From contig NZ_RHON01000002.1 of the NCBI RefSeq assembly GCF_003946505.1, positions 62,001 to 126,000 of the forward strand: 64,000 nucleotides of DNA. Reading direction: 5' to 3'. Below are positions 8,626-21,990 of this stretch, in pieces. This DNA is from Companilactobacillus mishanensis (GTDB lineage: Bacteria; Bacillota; Bacilli; Lactobacillales; Lactobacillaceae). Numbering within the stretch: position 1 is the first letter of the stretch; every line of letters starts with the position of its first letter. The notes beneath the pieces are model-generated. The model made no database searches and was not told the DNA's origin. It was given only the letters and a program-made list of their open reading frames with translations. The position numbers and the translations under genes were made by a program.

Positions 8626-8914
8626 TGGGTTGGCAGGTAGTCGAAGCACTTTTAATCGGTGGTGGTGGGGACCAAGGATGCGGCATGGGTGCACTCCTCT
8701 AGATATTTTGTATTTGTTCCAAATACGCGTATATCGCTTCGCTTATACGCACTTGCTCTTTCCGATACTTCGGAACCAAATACTGAATGGTGGCTGTTCT
8801 TGAGTTTTGTAGAAAAACCTACAATTCACGTATCACTAACAAAACAGGAAAGCTCGGATAAACCAAACCCGGTTCTATTATAATTTATCGTATCCTTGAG
8901 AGATTCAGTCCGTA
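8626..8914. other. Spacer between elements C and D
   Basis: 289 bp without a credible gene. It contains a nested dyad (GTATTTGTTCC ... GGAACCAAATAC, with CGTATA/TATACG inside) and the string GAATGGTGGCT, which also follows element F at about 24600. Confidence 0.5.
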
Positions 8915-9061
8915 GGTAATGTTCGCCGGGGGTGCAGCCGTGGAGTCATTCTTAGCTCGCCATCGGGCGAGATTAGAATGAAGGCGAGTTTCAAAACATT
9001 TCGGTTTTTGAAATGGTTCGAAATCGTCTCACAGCGTTCCCATCCCCCGCCGAACATTACC
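8915..9061 (-). repeat. Structured intergenic element, copy D (-)
   Basis: Outer stem: GGTAATGTTCGCCGGGGG (8915-8932) pairs with 9044-9061, 17 of 18 positions. The inner helix on the minus strand is GCTGTG with CACGGC (9030-9035 with 8937-8942), one wobble. Hairpin arms: GATTTCGAAC/TTTTGAAACTC, and CATTCTAATC..GCTAAGAATG capped by CTCGCCCGATGGCGAG. Outside the stem is CGGCAGTAAAC (minus strand GTTTACTGCCG), the conserved head motif. It lies about 60 bp upstream of the -10 box of the glucosaminidase gene. Confidence 0.82.
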
Positions 9062-9153
9062 GAAGGACGGCAGTAAACCCTCTCACATAAAAACAATCAA
9101 AACACTTCATAAATAAGTTATAATAGAACATAAACAATCTAAAGGATGATAAA

Positions 9154-9792
9154 TTGCCACAAAAAAGAAAAACTTCTACTCGCCACAGACGACGAAGAAA
9201 GAATCAAAATCAACCGATTTATATTATTATTGCTGTTGTCGCTGTGCTTCTTGTTGGTCTATTTAGTTTCCAGCAGTATCAGAAACAGAAGCAAGAGGAT
9301 GCTACGGAACAGGTTAAAGAAGAGAAAAACGAGTTTATTAAAAAGGTTGCTCCTGAGGCTGTTGCTTTGGGTCATGAATATGGTGTGCTGCCTAGTATCA
9401 CTATTGGTCAGGCTATTCTGGAAAGTGATTGGGGCAATAGTACTCTGGCAAGTAAATACAACAATTACTTTGGTATCAAGGGCACTGATCCTAACAACAC
9501 GGTGGTTCTTGAGACTAAGGAATATACTAACGGACAGTGGCAGACTATTAATGGTCGCTTTCGTTCGTACTCGGATTTTCGTGAGTCTATGAAGGATCAT
9601 GCGAAGTTATTGGTAAATGGTACTAGCTGGAATTCTTCACAGTATCAGCAGGTTATTGGCTCTCAGGATTACATTGAGGCGGCTGTGGCGTTGCAGACTG
9701 ATGGTTATGCTACTGATCCGGGTTATACTACGAAAATAATTAGGCTTATTCAAAAATATGATTTGAAGAAATATGATGAGGGAATCAAGTAG
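9154..9792 (+). CDS. Membrane-anchored GH73 endo-beta-N-acetylglucosaminidase
   Basis: 212 residues. The N-terminus is very basic (RHRRRRKNQNQ), followed by one membrane helix (about residues 22-40), so it should be a signal-anchor protein facing outward. The rest is a glucosaminidase domain (about 65-205): GQAILESDWGNSTLASKYNNYFGIKG carries the catalytic glutamate, and WNSSQYQQVIG follows near the end. It cuts peptidoglycan glycan strands. The start is TTG at 9154 with AAAGGATG before it. The -10 TATAAT is at 9119-9124. xpt follows 50 bp later and may be read through. Confidence 0.9.
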   Translation: MPQKRKTSTRHRRRRKNQNQPIYIIIAVVAVLLVGLFSFQQYQKQKQEDATEQVKEEKNEFIKKVAPEAVALGHEYGVLPSITIGQAILESDWGNSTLASKYNNYFGIKGTDPNNTVVLETKEYTNGQWQTINGRFRSYSDFRESMKDHAKLLVNGTSWNSSQYQQVIGSQDYIEAAVALQTDGYATDPGYTTKIIRLIQKYDLKKYDEGIK

Positions 9793-9800
9793 AATCCTAA

Positions 9801-10424
<624 letters not shown>

Positions 10425-10445
10425 ACGGTTTAGGAAGGTGGAACT

Positions 10446-11576
10446 ATGACTTTTATTGCGCCCGGTAAAACACTGGGAATAATAGGCGGTGGAAGTGAGA
10501 CTTATCTTTGCGAATTAGAAGCCAAGAGAATGGGTTTTAGGACTATGCTCCTGACAGATCAACCTGACGATATTGCGACTCAGGCTGCAGATAATTTCTT
10601 AGTCGGCGAACTTCAAAATTCAGAAAACTTAAATGAATTAGGCCAACGTAGTGACCTTCTTTTGTATATGGATGACAATTTTGATAGTCATTTGCTAGAG
10701 GATCTCTCGAAAAAATACAATGTTGCGCAAGGTTCTGATTTATTAGCGATTTCTCAAGATCGCTATATTGAGCGTACTTTTTTAAACGATTTGAATATCA
10801 ATGTTCCACCATTTTTCTCAATTGTTACGGTCAAAGATATTAAGAAGGCTGTTGAAGAAATTGGTTTTCCTTGCATGATCAAACCGATTCAAAAGAATCA
10901 GGATTTATTGAAACGTCATGTTTTATATAATGAGGATGATGTTGAGAAGGTCCAAAGTTTGTTAGCAAGTGGAACTTATATTTTGGAGGCTTGGATCGAT
11001 ACTAAAGCTGAATTTTCGATCATGGTCAGCAAAAGTAAAGACGGTAAGATCCATACTTTCCCAATGATCCATGAAGTTTATGATGGAACTCATTTGATGA
11101 GTTCATATATTTTCAAGAAGAACGATCCAGCTATTGAAGCGGAAATGCAAAGAGTTGCTCTGCAGGTTGCTCAAAATGTTGACTATGTGGGAATTTTTGG
11201 TATAGGATTTATCTTGTCCCAAACTGATGTCCTGTACGTCAAAAGCATTTTCCCTGGAATAAATTATTCGGCAAACGTCTATCAGGAAGCTACCGGAGTT
11301 TCACAATTCGAACTTCATATAAGAGCTATCTGTGATTGGCCAATTCCGGAAATTTATCCGTTAGTGAATACTGCTATTCTGAAAATTGTCGAAGGTATAC
11401 TGCCACAAAGTTTGGACTTGTTACAAGAAAAAGCACAATGGAAATTTAACTACTACACTGGTTTCAAAGCGAAGAACGAATCTGCAAGAGATGTCGGCTA
11501 TATTTCATTAGTATCCGATGATGTCGAAAGTCTCAAGCAAGATATTCTATCAACTAAAATTTGGAGAGTAGAGTAA
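10446..11576 (+). CDS. PurK-like ATP-grasp protein, key residues replaced
   Basis: 376 residues with the overall PurK layout (N5-carboxyaminoimidazole ribonucleotide synthase): an N-terminal GIIGGG nucleotide fold, an ATP-grasp centre, and a C-terminal segment with [17 protein letters not shown] typical of PurK. Several functional positions differ. The usual glutamate of the VEMF strand is G254 (GIGFIL), and the VNEIAPRPHNSGH metal/phosphate motif is [13 protein letters not shown] (residues 265-277). The glycine-rich GYDGKGQ loop is also missing near residues 145-160. It may be inactive or bind another ligand. It lies between xpt and purB, 4 bp before purB, and no purE is next to it. Confidence 0.8.
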   Translation: MTFIAPGKTLGIIGGGSETYLCELEAKRMGFRTMLLTDQPDDIATQAADNFLVGELQNSENLNELGQRSDLLLYMDDNFDSHLLEDLSKKYNVAQGSDLLAISQDRYIERTFLNDLNINVPPFFSIVTVKDIKKAVEEIGFPCMIKPIQKNQDLLKRHVLYNEDDVEKVQSLLASGTYILEAWIDTKAEFSIMVSKSKDGKIHTFPMIHEVYDGTHLMSSYIFKKNDPAIEAEMQRVALQVAQNVDYVGIFGIGFILSQTDVLYVKSIFPGINYSANVYQEATGVSQFELHIRAICDWPIPEIYPLVNTAILKIVEGILPQSLDLLQEKAQWKFNYYTGFKAKNESARDVGYISLVSDDVESLKQDILSTKIWRVE

Positions 11577-11580
11577 GTAT

Positions 11581-12876
11581 ATGATTGACAGATATGTGAC
11601 TAAGAAAATGGCTCCTATTTGGACAGACCAAAATAAGTTTCAAGCATGGCTAGAAGTTGAAATTGCTTCAGTTGAGGCTTGGAGTGAACTTGGTGAAATT
11701 CCAACTGATGACGTTAAGAAAATTGCGGCTAATGCAAAATTTGACGTTGCAGAAATTGCTGAACTTGAAAAAGAAACAAAGCATGATGTTGTTGCCTTTA
11801 CACGTGACGTTTCCCGTTCACTAGGCGAAGAAAAGAAATGGGTCCATTTTGGTTTAACATCAACAGATGTTGTTGATACAGCCTACGGTTACTTAATGAA
11901 ACAAGCTAACGATATTATTCGTCAAGACTTGGAAACTTTCTTAGAAGTTGTTAAAAATAAAGCTCTAGAATACAAAGATACAGTTATGATCGGCCGTACA
12001 CACGGGGTTCATGCTGAGCCAACAACATTCGGATTAGTTTTGGCCAATTGGTATTCAGAAATCAAACGTGATATCGAACGCTTCGACCACGCTGCAAAAG
12101 GTGTAGAAGCAGGTAAAATCAGTGGTGCAGTCGGAAGTTTTGCCAACGTACCACCTGAAGTAGAAGCATTTGTATGTAATAAATTAGGCATCAGACCTCA
12201 AGAAGTTTCAACACAAGTACTACCAAGAGATCTACATGCAGAATATATTCAAACAATGGCTTTAATAGCAACTTCAGTAGAGAGATTTGCTCTAGAAGTA
12301 AGACATATGCAAAGAACCGAAGTCCGAGAAGCAGAAGAATATTTTGCAGCCGGACAAAAAGGTTCATCAGCAATGCCACATAAGAGAAATCCAATCGGTT
12401 CAGAAAACGTAACCGGATTAGCAAGAGTTATCCGAGGACACGCATTCACAGCCTTGGAAGATGTTCCACTATGGCATGAACGAGACATCTCACATAGTTC
12501 AGCCGAAAGAATAATCATTCCAGACACAACCGAATTATTAGATTACATATTGACAAGATTTACAAAAATAACAAAAGATCTAACAGTTTTCCCAGACAAA
12601 ATGAAGGAAAACATGAACATAACACACGGCCTAATTTACTCACAAAGAGTATTACTAAAACTAGTAGAATCAGGATTAAGCCGAGAAGCAGCCTACGATA
12701 TCGTCCAACCATTGACAGCAAAAGTATGGGATGAAGGAAAAGACTTCAGAACATTACTAGAAGCAGATCAAAGAGTGACCGACAATCTAACCGAAGAACA
12801 GCTAAATGACGCCTTCGATTATCATTGGCATCTAAAACACGTAGATGACATCTTCAAACGAGTGGGCTTAGAGTAA
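11581..12876 (+). CDS. purB: Adenylosuccinate lyase
   Basis: 431 residues, the normal length. The fumarase/aspartase superfamily signature [16 protein letters not shown] is at about residues 261-276, and the TSTDVVDT and [14 protein letters not shown] motifs are present. It cleaves SAICAR and adenylosuccinate, releasing fumarate, in purine synthesis. It is the last gene of the xpt-purK-like-purB unit and is followed by a strong terminator. Confidence 0.97.
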   Translation: MIDRYVTKKMAPIWTDQNKFQAWLEVEIASVEAWSELGEIPTDDVKKIAANAKFDVAEIAELEKETKHDVVAFTRDVSRSLGEEKKWVHFGLTSTDVVDTAYGYLMKQANDIIRQDLETFLEVVKNKALEYKDTVMIGRTHGVHAEPTTFGLVLANWYSEIKRDIERFDHAAKGVEAGKISGAVGSFANVPPEVEAFVCNKLGIRPQEVSTQVLPRDLHAEYIQTMALIATSVERFALEVRHMQRTEVREAEEYFAAGQKGSSAMPHKRNPIGSENVTGLARVIRGHAFTALEDVPLWHERDISHSSAERIIIPDTTELLDYILTRFTKITKDLTVFPDKMKENMNITHGLIYSQRVLLKLVESGLSREAAYDIVQPLTAKVWDEGKDFRTLLEADQRVTDNLTEEQLNDAFDYHWHLKHVDDIFKRVGLE

Positions 12877-12882
12877 AAATAA

Positions 12883-12928
12883 AAAACGAGTGGATAGAAA
12901 ACGAAAGTTTTCAGCCACTCGTTTTTGT
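12883..12928 (+). terminator. Terminator after purB
   Basis: AAAACGAGTGG and CCACTCGTTTT pair around an inner GAAAACGAAAGTTTTC hairpin and end in a T run. Confidence 0.9.
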
Positions 12929-13036
12929 TTACTTTAGAGAACTGAACGAATACAGACTATATCCTCTATATGTCCACCCCGTCGACGAAAAGTTGTAAGC
13001 GGAACTAGATTTTGATTTTGAACTGAACCAGATGGA

Positions 13037-13186
13037 GGAAGAAAATCGGTTTCGGCTAAGTGGTTAAATTTGCGTTAGCCGAAAGGTTTGCTCGGCTTAG
13101 GCAAAGGGCGAGTTTTGAAACTGGCGAACTGTGACAGGTTCAAAATCGTCCAACCACGTTCCAGCTGAAGAAACCGATTTTCTTCC
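13037..13186 (-). repeat. Structured intergenic element, copy E (-)
   Basis: Outer stem of 17 perfect pairs: GGAAGAAAATCGGTTTC (13037-13053) with 13170-13186. Inner helix GTGGTT (13060-13065) with AACCAC (13152-13157). On the minus strand the unpaired TGGAACG precedes the inner helix and GGACGATTTTGAAC starts hairpin 2. The head motif CGGCAGTCAAC (minus strand GTTGACTGCCG) follows at about 13191-13201. It is unpaired with any other copy and lies upstream of pcrA. The remaining 12929-13036 of this intergenic region shows nothing I can name. Confidence 0.85.
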
Positions 13187-13273
13187 GCAATCGGCAGTCA
13201 ACCACCCCCAAAAACATTGAAAACGTCTTCTTAAAAACAACTGTTCGTCTTAGTATTATTGTAAGGGAAAATT

Positions 13274-13282
13274 TGCTACAAT
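13274..13282 (+). promoter_or_regulatory. Extended -10 of the pcrA operon
   Basis: TGC directly followed by TACAAT (13277-13282). A clear -35 is not visible at ideal spacing. It lies about 57 bp before the pcrA ATG. Confidence 0.45.
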
Positions 13283-13339
13283 ATTAAGTGAATGTTTTTT
13301 CGAAAAATGTTGATTTATTAAGGATTTGGAGAGCAATTA

Positions 13340-15589
13340 ATGTCAGAAAATACTTTACTAAAAGGTTTGAATCCAGAGCAACAAGAAGCAGTTAAAGCAA
13401 CCGAAGGACCATTATTGATCATGGCCGGAGCCGGAAGTGGTAAAACACGAGTTTTAACGCATCGAGTTGCTTATTTGATTGAAGAAAAACACGTTATGCC
13501 TTGGCACATTTTAGCCATCACATTTACAAATAAAGCTGCTAAAGAAATGAAAGAACGTATCGACAAACTTCTCGACGATGAGTCTGCTGGGGTTTGGGTA
13601 TCGACCTTCCATTCACTTTGTGTACGTATTTTAAGACGTGATATCGACAAGATTGGCTATTCAAGATCTTTCACGATTTCAGATCCTGCAGAGCAACGTA
13701 CATTGATGAAGCAAATTTTGACAAGAATGAACTTGGATCCTAAGAAATTCGATCCACGTTCAATTTTGGCTTCGATCAGTAATGCTAAGAATGATTTGGT
13801 TGATCCAGCCGCATATGCTGAGAATGCTAAATCTCCATTTGAGCAGACTGTTGCCAGTTGTTATGATGCTTATGCCAAAGAGATGGAACGTAATCAAGCT
13901 TTAGATTTTGATGATTTGATCATGCAGACTAATGTCTTGTTTGAAAACCATCCAGAGGTATTGGAAAGCTATCAAGACAGATTTAAGTATATTCACGTTG
14001 ATGAGTATCAGGATACTAATGAAGCTCAATATAAATTGGTCAAGTATCTTGGCGCTAAGAATCGTGATGTCTGTGTTGTTGGTGATGCTGACCAGAGTAT
14101 TTATGGCTGGCGTGGCGCTAACATCAAAAATATTATGAACTTCGAAGAAGATTATCCTGAAGCTACTTCAATTAAGTTGGAACAAAACTATCGTTCAACT
14201 AAGACGATTTTGGACGCTGCTAACAATGTTATTAATCACAACGTCAATCGTAAGCCTAAAGAGCTTTGGACTGACAACAAAAAGGGTGACGATATCACTT
14301 TATATCGTGGTCAAAACGAATCTGACGAATCACTTTTTGTTATCGAACAAATCAAGAATTTACTGTTAAAAGGTTTTAATTATGGCGATTTCGCTATCCT
14401 GTATCGTACTAATGCTCAATCTCGTGTATTTGAAGAGAAACTGATGCAATCGAGTATTCCTTATAAGATTGTTGGTGGCCACAAGTTCTACGACCGTAAG
14501 GAAATCAAAGATGTATTGGCTTACTTGCGTTTGGTTGCCAATCCAGAAGATTCAATGAGTTTCCAACGTGTAATCAATGTTCCAAAACGAGGAATTGGTC
14601 CTGGAACGATCGAAAAATTACAGACTTTCGCTAATGAACATAATTGGTCATTATTAGAAGCTGCTCAAAATATTGATTTGTCACCATTGGCGGCTAAACC
14701 TAGAAAAACTATTGGTCATTTTGCTTCTGTTATCGATAAATTGGCGAAAATGAGCCAAGATTCATCTATGACAGATTTGATGACATCGTTACTTGATGAC
14801 TCTGGTTATCTTGATGAATTGCATGCTCAAAACAATTTGGAATCTGAAACTAGAATTGAAAATATTCAAGAATTGCAAACTGTTACAACTCAATTTGATC
14901 AACAATATGAGCCTGACGTAGAAGCTGATGAGACCCGTTTATCAGCATTTCTGACAGACTTATCATTGACTAGTGATCAAGATGAATTGGAAGAAGACCA
15001 AAAAGAAGTTACTTTGATGACACTTCACGCTGCCAAAGGTTTGGAGTTCCCAGTCGTATTTTTAGTTGGTATGGAAGAGGGAATTTTCCCATCATCCAGA
15101 TCAATGATGAAAGAATCAGATATGGAAGAAGAGCGCCGTTTAGCATATGTTGGTATCACTCGTGCGGAAAAACAATTGTTCCTAACTAATGCATACAGTC
15201 GTATGTTGTACGGTCGTATTCAAAGTAATCAAATGTCACGTTTCGTTGATGAAATTGGTGACGAGAATCTAAACATGATCAACGCAAATGCCGGTAGTAT
15301 GCCATTCTCCAAAAAGGAAGGTGAATTACCATTTGCCAAAATACGTCGTGAGTCTGCCTTTCATTCTAGTTTCAAGGTTGAGACAGCTAACAAACCAAGC
15401 GGTGCTCAAGGTGCTGAGAATGAAAGCTGGATCATTGGGGACAAGGTTGAACATAAGAAGTGGGGCGAAGGTACTGTTGTCAAAGTTAATGGTAATGGTA
15501 AAGATGCCGAGCTTGATGTCGCCTTTAAGAATGAAGGAATCAAACGTTTACTTGCTGAATTTGCACCGATCACAAAAGTTACTGACTAA
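13340..15589 (+). CDS. pcrA: ATP-dependent DNA helicase PcrA
   Basis: 749-residue superfamily 1A 3'-5' helicase. Motif I GAGSGKTR is near residue 31, DEYQDTN is motif II, GDADQSIYGWRGA is motif III, and LTLHAAKGLEF and YVGITRAEK are motifs V and VI. The last 50 residues (WIIGDKVEHKKWGEGTVVKV) form the Tudor-like domain that PcrA uses to bind RNA polymerase. It works in repair, replication restart and plasmid replication. It opens the conserved pcrA-ligA-camS-gatCAB run, 16 bp before ligA. Confidence 0.97.
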   Translation: MSENTLLKGLNPEQQEAVKATEGPLLIMAGAGSGKTRVLTHRVAYLIEEKHVMPWHILAITFTNKAAKEMKERIDKLLDDESAGVWVSTFHSLCVRILRRDIDKIGYSRSFTISDPAEQRTLMKQILTRMNLDPKKFDPRSILASISNAKNDLVDPAAYAENAKSPFEQTVASCYDAYAKEMERNQALDFDDLIMQTNVLFENHPEVLESYQDRFKYIHVDEYQDTNEAQYKLVKYLGAKNRDVCVVGDADQSIYGWRGANIKNIMNFEEDYPEATSIKLEQNYRSTKTILDAANNVINHNVNRKPKELWTDNKKGDDITLYRGQNESDESLFVIEQIKNLLLKGFNYGDFAILYRTNAQSRVFEEKLMQSSIPYKIVGGHKFYDRKEIKDVLAYLRLVANPEDSMSFQRVINVPKRGIGPGTIEKLQTFANEHNWSLLEAAQNIDLSPLAAKPRKTIGHFASVIDKLAKMSQDSSMTDLMTSLLDDSGYLDELHAQNNLESETRIENIQELQTVTTQFDQQYEPDVEADETRLSAFLTDLSLTSDQDELEEDQKEVTLMTLHAAKGLEFPVVFLVGMEEGIFPSSRSMMKESDMEEERRLAYVGITRAEKQLFLTNAYSRMLYGRIQSNQMSRFVDEIGDENLNMINANAGSMPFSKKEGELPFAKIRRESAFHSSFKVETANKPSGAQGAENESWIIGDKVEHKKWGEGTVVKVNGNGKDAELDVAFKNEGIKRLLAEFAPITKVTD

Positions 15590-15593
15590 TTAA

Positions 15594-17630
<2,037 letters not shown>

Positions 17631-17642
17631 AGGAGAGAAGTT

Positions 17643-18776
17643 TTGAAAAAATTCATTAAAACCGCAACATTGATAATGATGGCCTCAATTTTTTTAACTG
17701 CTTGTGGTAATTTGTCTAACTCGAGTTTGTCTTCTGGAGGCAGCGATAGCGGAAAAACTTCCGTTCAAACTACCAACGCCAGCGACTCGGGTTCTTATGA
17801 TGTCTTGATGGATAGTGGTAAATACAAAACCAGTTCGATCAGTGGCTTAAGTGCTTCTGATAACAATAATCAATTCAACAGTCGTAGTTTTGAAAGTGGT
17901 TTGATGACACTTTCGAAAGACCAATTTTCAACAAGTAATTATGTTTTCCAAGAAGGACAAGTTTTGTCCGCAGGTACTGTTAATAAATGGCTTGGACGAA
18001 AATCAAGTAAGAATCCAACTGGCTTGAATCCAAAGTCAAATGGTTCAAAGAGTGAGAATAAACGTGCACCAATGTATCTCCAACAGATGCTCGAACAAGA
18101 TTATTTCCAAAAGGATAATGGAAAGTATAAATTAGCCGGCATGTCGGTTGGTATTGCAATCAATGAAGTCGATTATTATCAAAAGAAACAATATGGAGCT
18201 ACTTTCCAAACAAAAATTTCTGAAGCTGACCGTAAAGCACAAGGTGAAGCAATTGCTGCCAAAGTTGTTCAACGTTTGCGCAAGATGAAGAGTGTTGGAA
18301 ATATTCCTATTGTTGTTGGCTTATATTCAGTTGCTCCACAAGATACCTTGGCTGGTGGTAATTACTTCCAGACCTCTACTGCTAAGAGCAATGAATTAGG
18401 CGGTTGGAAGCATTTGGATTACAAGAGTCAGATGTTACCTACTGTTAATAATGAAGATCCTATCAGCAGTAGCGATTCTGATGCATTCGCTAACTTTAAG
18501 TCACATATCCAAGACTACTTCCCTAATATTTCAGGTGTTACCGCACAAGCTCATTACGACGGCAATAGTTTGAAATCATTGGATGTGACCGTTAATACTC
18601 AATTTGATGGATTAGCTCAAGTTACTAGCTTTACTCAATTTGTTCAAGATAGTGCAGGTAAGTACTTGCCATCTGGAGCAAACTTAGAAATTAATATTCA
18701 GACTGTTGATAGTCAACAAGCCTTGATCACAAGAACTAACGGCAAATTCTATTCACACGTAGATAATGCAGATTAG
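17643..18776 (+). CDS. camS: CamS-family lipoprotein
   Basis: 377 residues. The lipoprotein signal ends at FLTACG. The mature part matches the CamS/YerH family, named for a staphylococcal lipoprotein whose signal peptide is processed to a sex-pheromone peptide; the function of the mature protein is not established. The start is TTG at 17643, with GAGGAGAG before it. It is placed 12 bp after ligA and 14 bp before gatC, the same order as in Bacillus (yerH). Confidence 0.9.
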   Translation: MKKFIKTATLIMMASIFLTACGNLSNSSLSSGGSDSGKTSVQTTNASDSGSYDVLMDSGKYKTSSISGLSASDNNNQFNSRSFESGLMTLSKDQFSTSNYVFQEGQVLSAGTVNKWLGRKSSKNPTGLNPKSNGSKSENKRAPMYLQQMLEQDYFQKDNGKYKLAGMSVGIAINEVDYYQKKQYGATFQTKISEADRKAQGEAIAAKVVQRLRKMKSVGNIPIVVGLYSVAPQDTLAGGNYFQTSTAKSNELGGWKHLDYKSQMLPTVNNEDPISSSDSDAFANFKSHIQDYFPNISGVTAQAHYDGNSLKSLDVTVNTQFDGLAQVTSFTQFVQDSAGKYLPSGANLEINIQTVDSQQALITRTNGKFYSHVDNAD

Positions 18777-18790
18777 CAAAGGAGAAAAAT

Positions 18791-19090
18791 ATGATTTCAA
18801 AAGATGAAATTTTACACGTTGCTGAATTGGCAAACTTGAAATTTAAAGAAGACGAAGTTGATAGCTTTGTTGACCAACTAGGAAGAATTGTTGAAATGGA
18901 AGGCAATCTTTCTTCAGTAGATACAACAGGAGTTGAACCTACTTATAACATGGGTGACACAAGTACTGTCTTCCGTGCTGATGAAGGTATCCATACTCAA
19001 ACTAGAGAACAAATGCTCGAAAATGTTCCCGAAGTTGAAGATAACTTGATCAAAGTTCCAACAATCGTTGCTAAGGAGGAAGACGAATAG
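18791..19090 (+). CDS. gatC: Glu-tRNA(Gln)/Asp-tRNA(Asn) amidotransferase subunit C
   Basis: 99 residues, standard length. The family pattern [17 protein letters not shown] ... [11 protein letters not shown] is clear. GatC clamps GatA to GatB in the complex that converts misacylated Glu-tRNA(Gln) or Asp-tRNA(Asn). AAAGGAG precedes the ATG. Its stop codon shares a base with the gatA start. Confidence 0.96.
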   Translation: MISKDEILHVAELANLKFKEDEVDSFVDQLGRIVEMEGNLSSVDTTGVEPTYNMGDTSTVFRADEGIHTQTREQMLENVPEVEDNLIKVPTIVAKEEDE

Positions 19091-20547
19091 TGAATTATTT
19101 AAACGAAACTATCGATTCATTGCATGAAAAGTTAGCTAATAAAGAGATCACTTCTAAAGATCTTACACAAGACACTTTGAAGACAATCAATGATTCAGAA
19201 GACACATATAATGCCTTCGTTACAGTTAACAAAGATGCAGTTAAAGATGCTGAAAAAGTTGATGCCGATGGTATCAAAGGCTCACTTTCAGGTATTCCAA
19301 TTGCCATCAAAGATAATATTTTGACTGACGGACTTTTGACAACTGCTTCAAGTAAGATTTTATCTAACTTTATGCCAGTTTATAGTGCTACTGTCGTTGA
19401 AAAGTTAAAGGCAGCTGGTGCGATCAATGCCGGTAAAACTAACTTAGATGAGTTCGCTATGGGTTCTTCTACTGAAACTTCATATTATGGAACATCTCAT
19501 AACGCTTGGGATACAACTAAGGTTCCCGGTGGTTCTTCTGGTGGCTCCGCAGCCGCAGTTGCTAATGGTGACGTTGTTGCTGCATTAGGTACAGATACTG
19601 GTGGTTCAATTCGTCAACCATCTGCATTCAATGGTATTTTCGGTATCAAACCAACTTATGGACGCGTTTCACGTTGGGGAGTTATCGCCTTTGCTTCATC
19701 ACTTGATCAAGTAGGTGTAATGTCAAAACGTGTTGAAGATTCAGCCACAGTGCTTTCAACAATTGCTGGACATGACGATCATGACTCAACAAGTTCAAAC
19801 AAAGAAGTTCCCGATTACAGAGCTAATTTGAATAAAGATATGACAGGTATCAAGATTGCTGTTCCTAAGGAATTCTGGCATGAAGGTACTAACCCAGAAT
19901 TGTTGAAGCAAATCGATGCCACAATTGAAACTTATAAAAAATTAGGCGCTACAGTTGAAGAAGTAAGTCTTCCAACTTTGAAACATGCCGTTGAAGTTTA
20001 TTACGTTATCGCTTCAAGTGAGGCTTCATCAAACTTACAAAGATACGATGGTGTTCGTTACGGATTCAGAGCTAAAGATGTTAAGAACATCAAGGAGTTA
20101 TTCGTTAACTCACGTTCTGAAGGATTCGGAGACGAAGTTAAACGTCGTATCATGTTAGGGACATTCGCACTTTCAGCTGGTGCATATGATGCATACTTCA
20201 AGAAAGCTGCCGAAGTTAGAACACTCTTCATCAACGAGATGTCAGCTGTTCTTGATAAATATGACTTGATTGCTGGTCCATCAACAACAACAACAGCCTT
20301 TGGAATCGGTGATAAGATCGACGACCCATTGGCAATGTACATGAACGATATTTTGACTATCCCTGCTAACTTGGCCGGTCTACCCGCAGCTTCAGTTCCT
20401 GCTGGACTTGCTGATGGTATGCCAGTTGGTTTGCAATTGATTGCCAAACCTTTTGATGAACAAACAATTTTTAATGCTGCTTATGCATTACAAGAAGAAA
20501 ACAAATTTTATGAAAAAATTCCAACTTCATTAAAGGGGGAAGACTAA
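19090..20547 (+). CDS. gatA: Glu-tRNA(Gln) amidotransferase subunit A
   Basis: 485-residue amidase-signature enzyme. The catalytic Ser-cisSer-Lys triad is visible: lysine in AIKDN (about residue 76) and the serines in [12 protein letters not shown] and TGGSIRQP. It releases ammonia from glutamine for transfer to GatB. Start GTG at 19090 overlaps the gatC stop (TAGTG); the stop overlaps the gatB start (TAATG). Confidence 0.97.
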   Translation: MNYLNETIDSLHEKLANKEITSKDLTQDTLKTINDSEDTYNAFVTVNKDAVKDAEKVDADGIKGSLSGIPIAIKDNILTDGLLTTASSKILSNFMPVYSATVVEKLKAAGAINAGKTNLDEFAMGSSTETSYYGTSHNAWDTTKVPGGSSGGSAAAVANGDVVAALGTDTGGSIRQPSAFNGIFGIKPTYGRVSRWGVIAFASSLDQVGVMSKRVEDSATVLSTIAGHDDHDSTSSNKEVPDYRANLNKDMTGIKIAVPKEFWHEGTNPELLKQIDATIETYKKLGATVEEVSLPTLKHAVEVYYVIASSEASSNLQRYDGVRYGFRAKDVKNIKELFVNSRSEGFGDEVKRRIMLGTFALSAGAYDAYFKKAAEVRTLFINEMSAVLDKYDLIAGPSTTTTAFGIGDKIDDPLAMYMNDILTIPANLAGLPAASVPAGLADGMPVGLQLIAKPFDEQTIFNAAYALQEENKFYEKIPTSLKGED

Positions 20548-21977
20548 TGAATTTTGAAACTACTATTGGTCTTGAAGTTCACGTTGAGCTAAAGACAAAA
20601 TCAAAAATGTTTAGTCCTTCACCAGTTGCTTATGGTGCAGAATCAAATGTTAATACCAATGTTATCGATTTTGGTTTCCCTGGTGTTCTACCATCAGTCA
20701 ATAAAGAAGGCTATCGCTTAGGTGTAATGGTAGCTCTTGCATTAAATGCACAAATAGAAGAACATACACATTTTGATCGTAAAAATTATTTCTACCCAGA
20801 TAATCCAAAGGCATATCAATTAACACAACATGAAAAACCATTGGCACATGATGGATATATCGAAATCGAAGTTGACGGTAAGAAGTCAAAAGTCGGTATC
20901 GAAGAACTTCACGTTGAAGAAGATGCTGGTAAGAATACCCACGGTAATTCAGGATATTCATATGTCGATTTGAACCGTCAAGGTACACCACTTATCGAAA
21001 TTGTTTCAAAAGCAGATATGCATTCACCTGAAGAAGCATATGCTTATCTTGAAAAACTTCGTCAAATCGTTCAATTTACAGGTGCTTCCGACGTTAAGAT
21101 GGAAGAAGGTTCAATGCGTGTTGATACGAATATTTCTATCAGCCCAGCTGGATCAGACACATATGGTACAAAGGTCGAATTGAAGAACTTGAACTCATTC
21201 AATTTCGTTAGATTGGGTCTTGCATATGAAGAAAAACGTCAAGCAGCCATCATCAAAAACGGTGGAACAATTGGACAAGAGACAAGACGTTTCGATGAAA
21301 AATCAGGAGAGACTGTCTTGATGCGTGTTAAGTCCGGTGCTGATGATTATCGTTACTTCCCAGAACCAGATTTACCAAAATTCTCTATTGATCCTTCATG
21401 GATCAAACAAATCAAAGATGAACTTCCAGAACCAGCTCATGAACGTCGAGTAAGATATATCAATGAACTTGGCATTCCTGAATATGATGCTGGAGTTTTG
21501 ACAGATACAAAAGAAATGTCAGACTTCTTTGATGCCACAGTAGACTTTGGTGCAAATCCTAAACTGGTTTCAAACTGGTTGATGGGTGAAGTTAATGGTT
21601 ACTTGAATGAGAAGAAATTAGGCTTGTTAGAAACTAAATTGACACCTGAGAATTTGGCAACAATGATCAAATTGATTTCTGATGGAACAATTTCATCAAA
21701 AATTGCCAAGAAGGTTTTCCAAGAAACAATCAGTAATGGTACTGAACCAGAAGGATGGGTCAAAGAAAAAGGACTTGTCCAAGAATCTGATCCTGCAGTA
21801 TTGAAACCAATGATTATGGATATTCTTGATAATAACCAGCAATCAATCGATGACTTTAAAAATGGTAAGGATCGTGCAGTTGGTTTCTTAATCGGACAAA
21901 TTATGAAACAAACACACGGCCAAGCTAATCCTAAAGTTGTCAACAAGATACTAATGGAAGAATTGAACAGCCGTTAG
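20547..21977 (+). CDS. gatB: Glu-tRNA(Gln) amidotransferase subunit B
   Basis: 476 residues. [18 protein letters not shown] at the N-terminus and the internal [15 protein letters not shown] segment are GatB signatures; the C-terminal YqeY-like domain binds tRNA. It phosphorylates and amidates the misacylated tRNA in the cradle domain. Translationally coupled to gatA. Confidence 0.97.
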   Translation: MNFETTIGLEVHVELKTKSKMFSPSPVAYGAESNVNTNVIDFGFPGVLPSVNKEGYRLGVMVALALNAQIEEHTHFDRKNYFYPDNPKAYQLTQHEKPLAHDGYIEIEVDGKKSKVGIEELHVEEDAGKNTHGNSGYSYVDLNRQGTPLIEIVSKADMHSPEEAYAYLEKLRQIVQFTGASDVKMEEGSMRVDTNISISPAGSDTYGTKVELKNLNSFNFVRLGLAYEEKRQAAIIKNGGTIGQETRRFDEKSGETVLMRVKSGADDYRYFPEPDLPKFSIDPSWIKQIKDELPEPAHERRVRYINELGIPEYDAGVLTDTKEMSDFFDATVDFGANPKLVSNWLMGEVNGYLNEKKLGLLETKLTPENLATMIKLISDGTISSKIAKKVFQETISNGTEPEGWVKEKGLVQESDPAVLKPMIMDILDNNQQSIDDFKNGKDRAVGFLIGQIMKQTHGQANPKVVNKILMEELNSR

Positions 21978-21990
21978 TTAGGAGTATTTT

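Noticed and set aside
8432..8883. Three overlapping open frames of 74-123 codons across element C and its 3' flank
   Set aside because: They lie inside the palindromic repeat, overlap each other in different frames, lack ribosome-binding sites and have a composition dominated by the stem sequences. The RNA-type structure explains the lack of stops.
12191..12527. Minus-strand open frames inside purB
   Set aside because: Antisense shadows of a conserved gene; no start signals.
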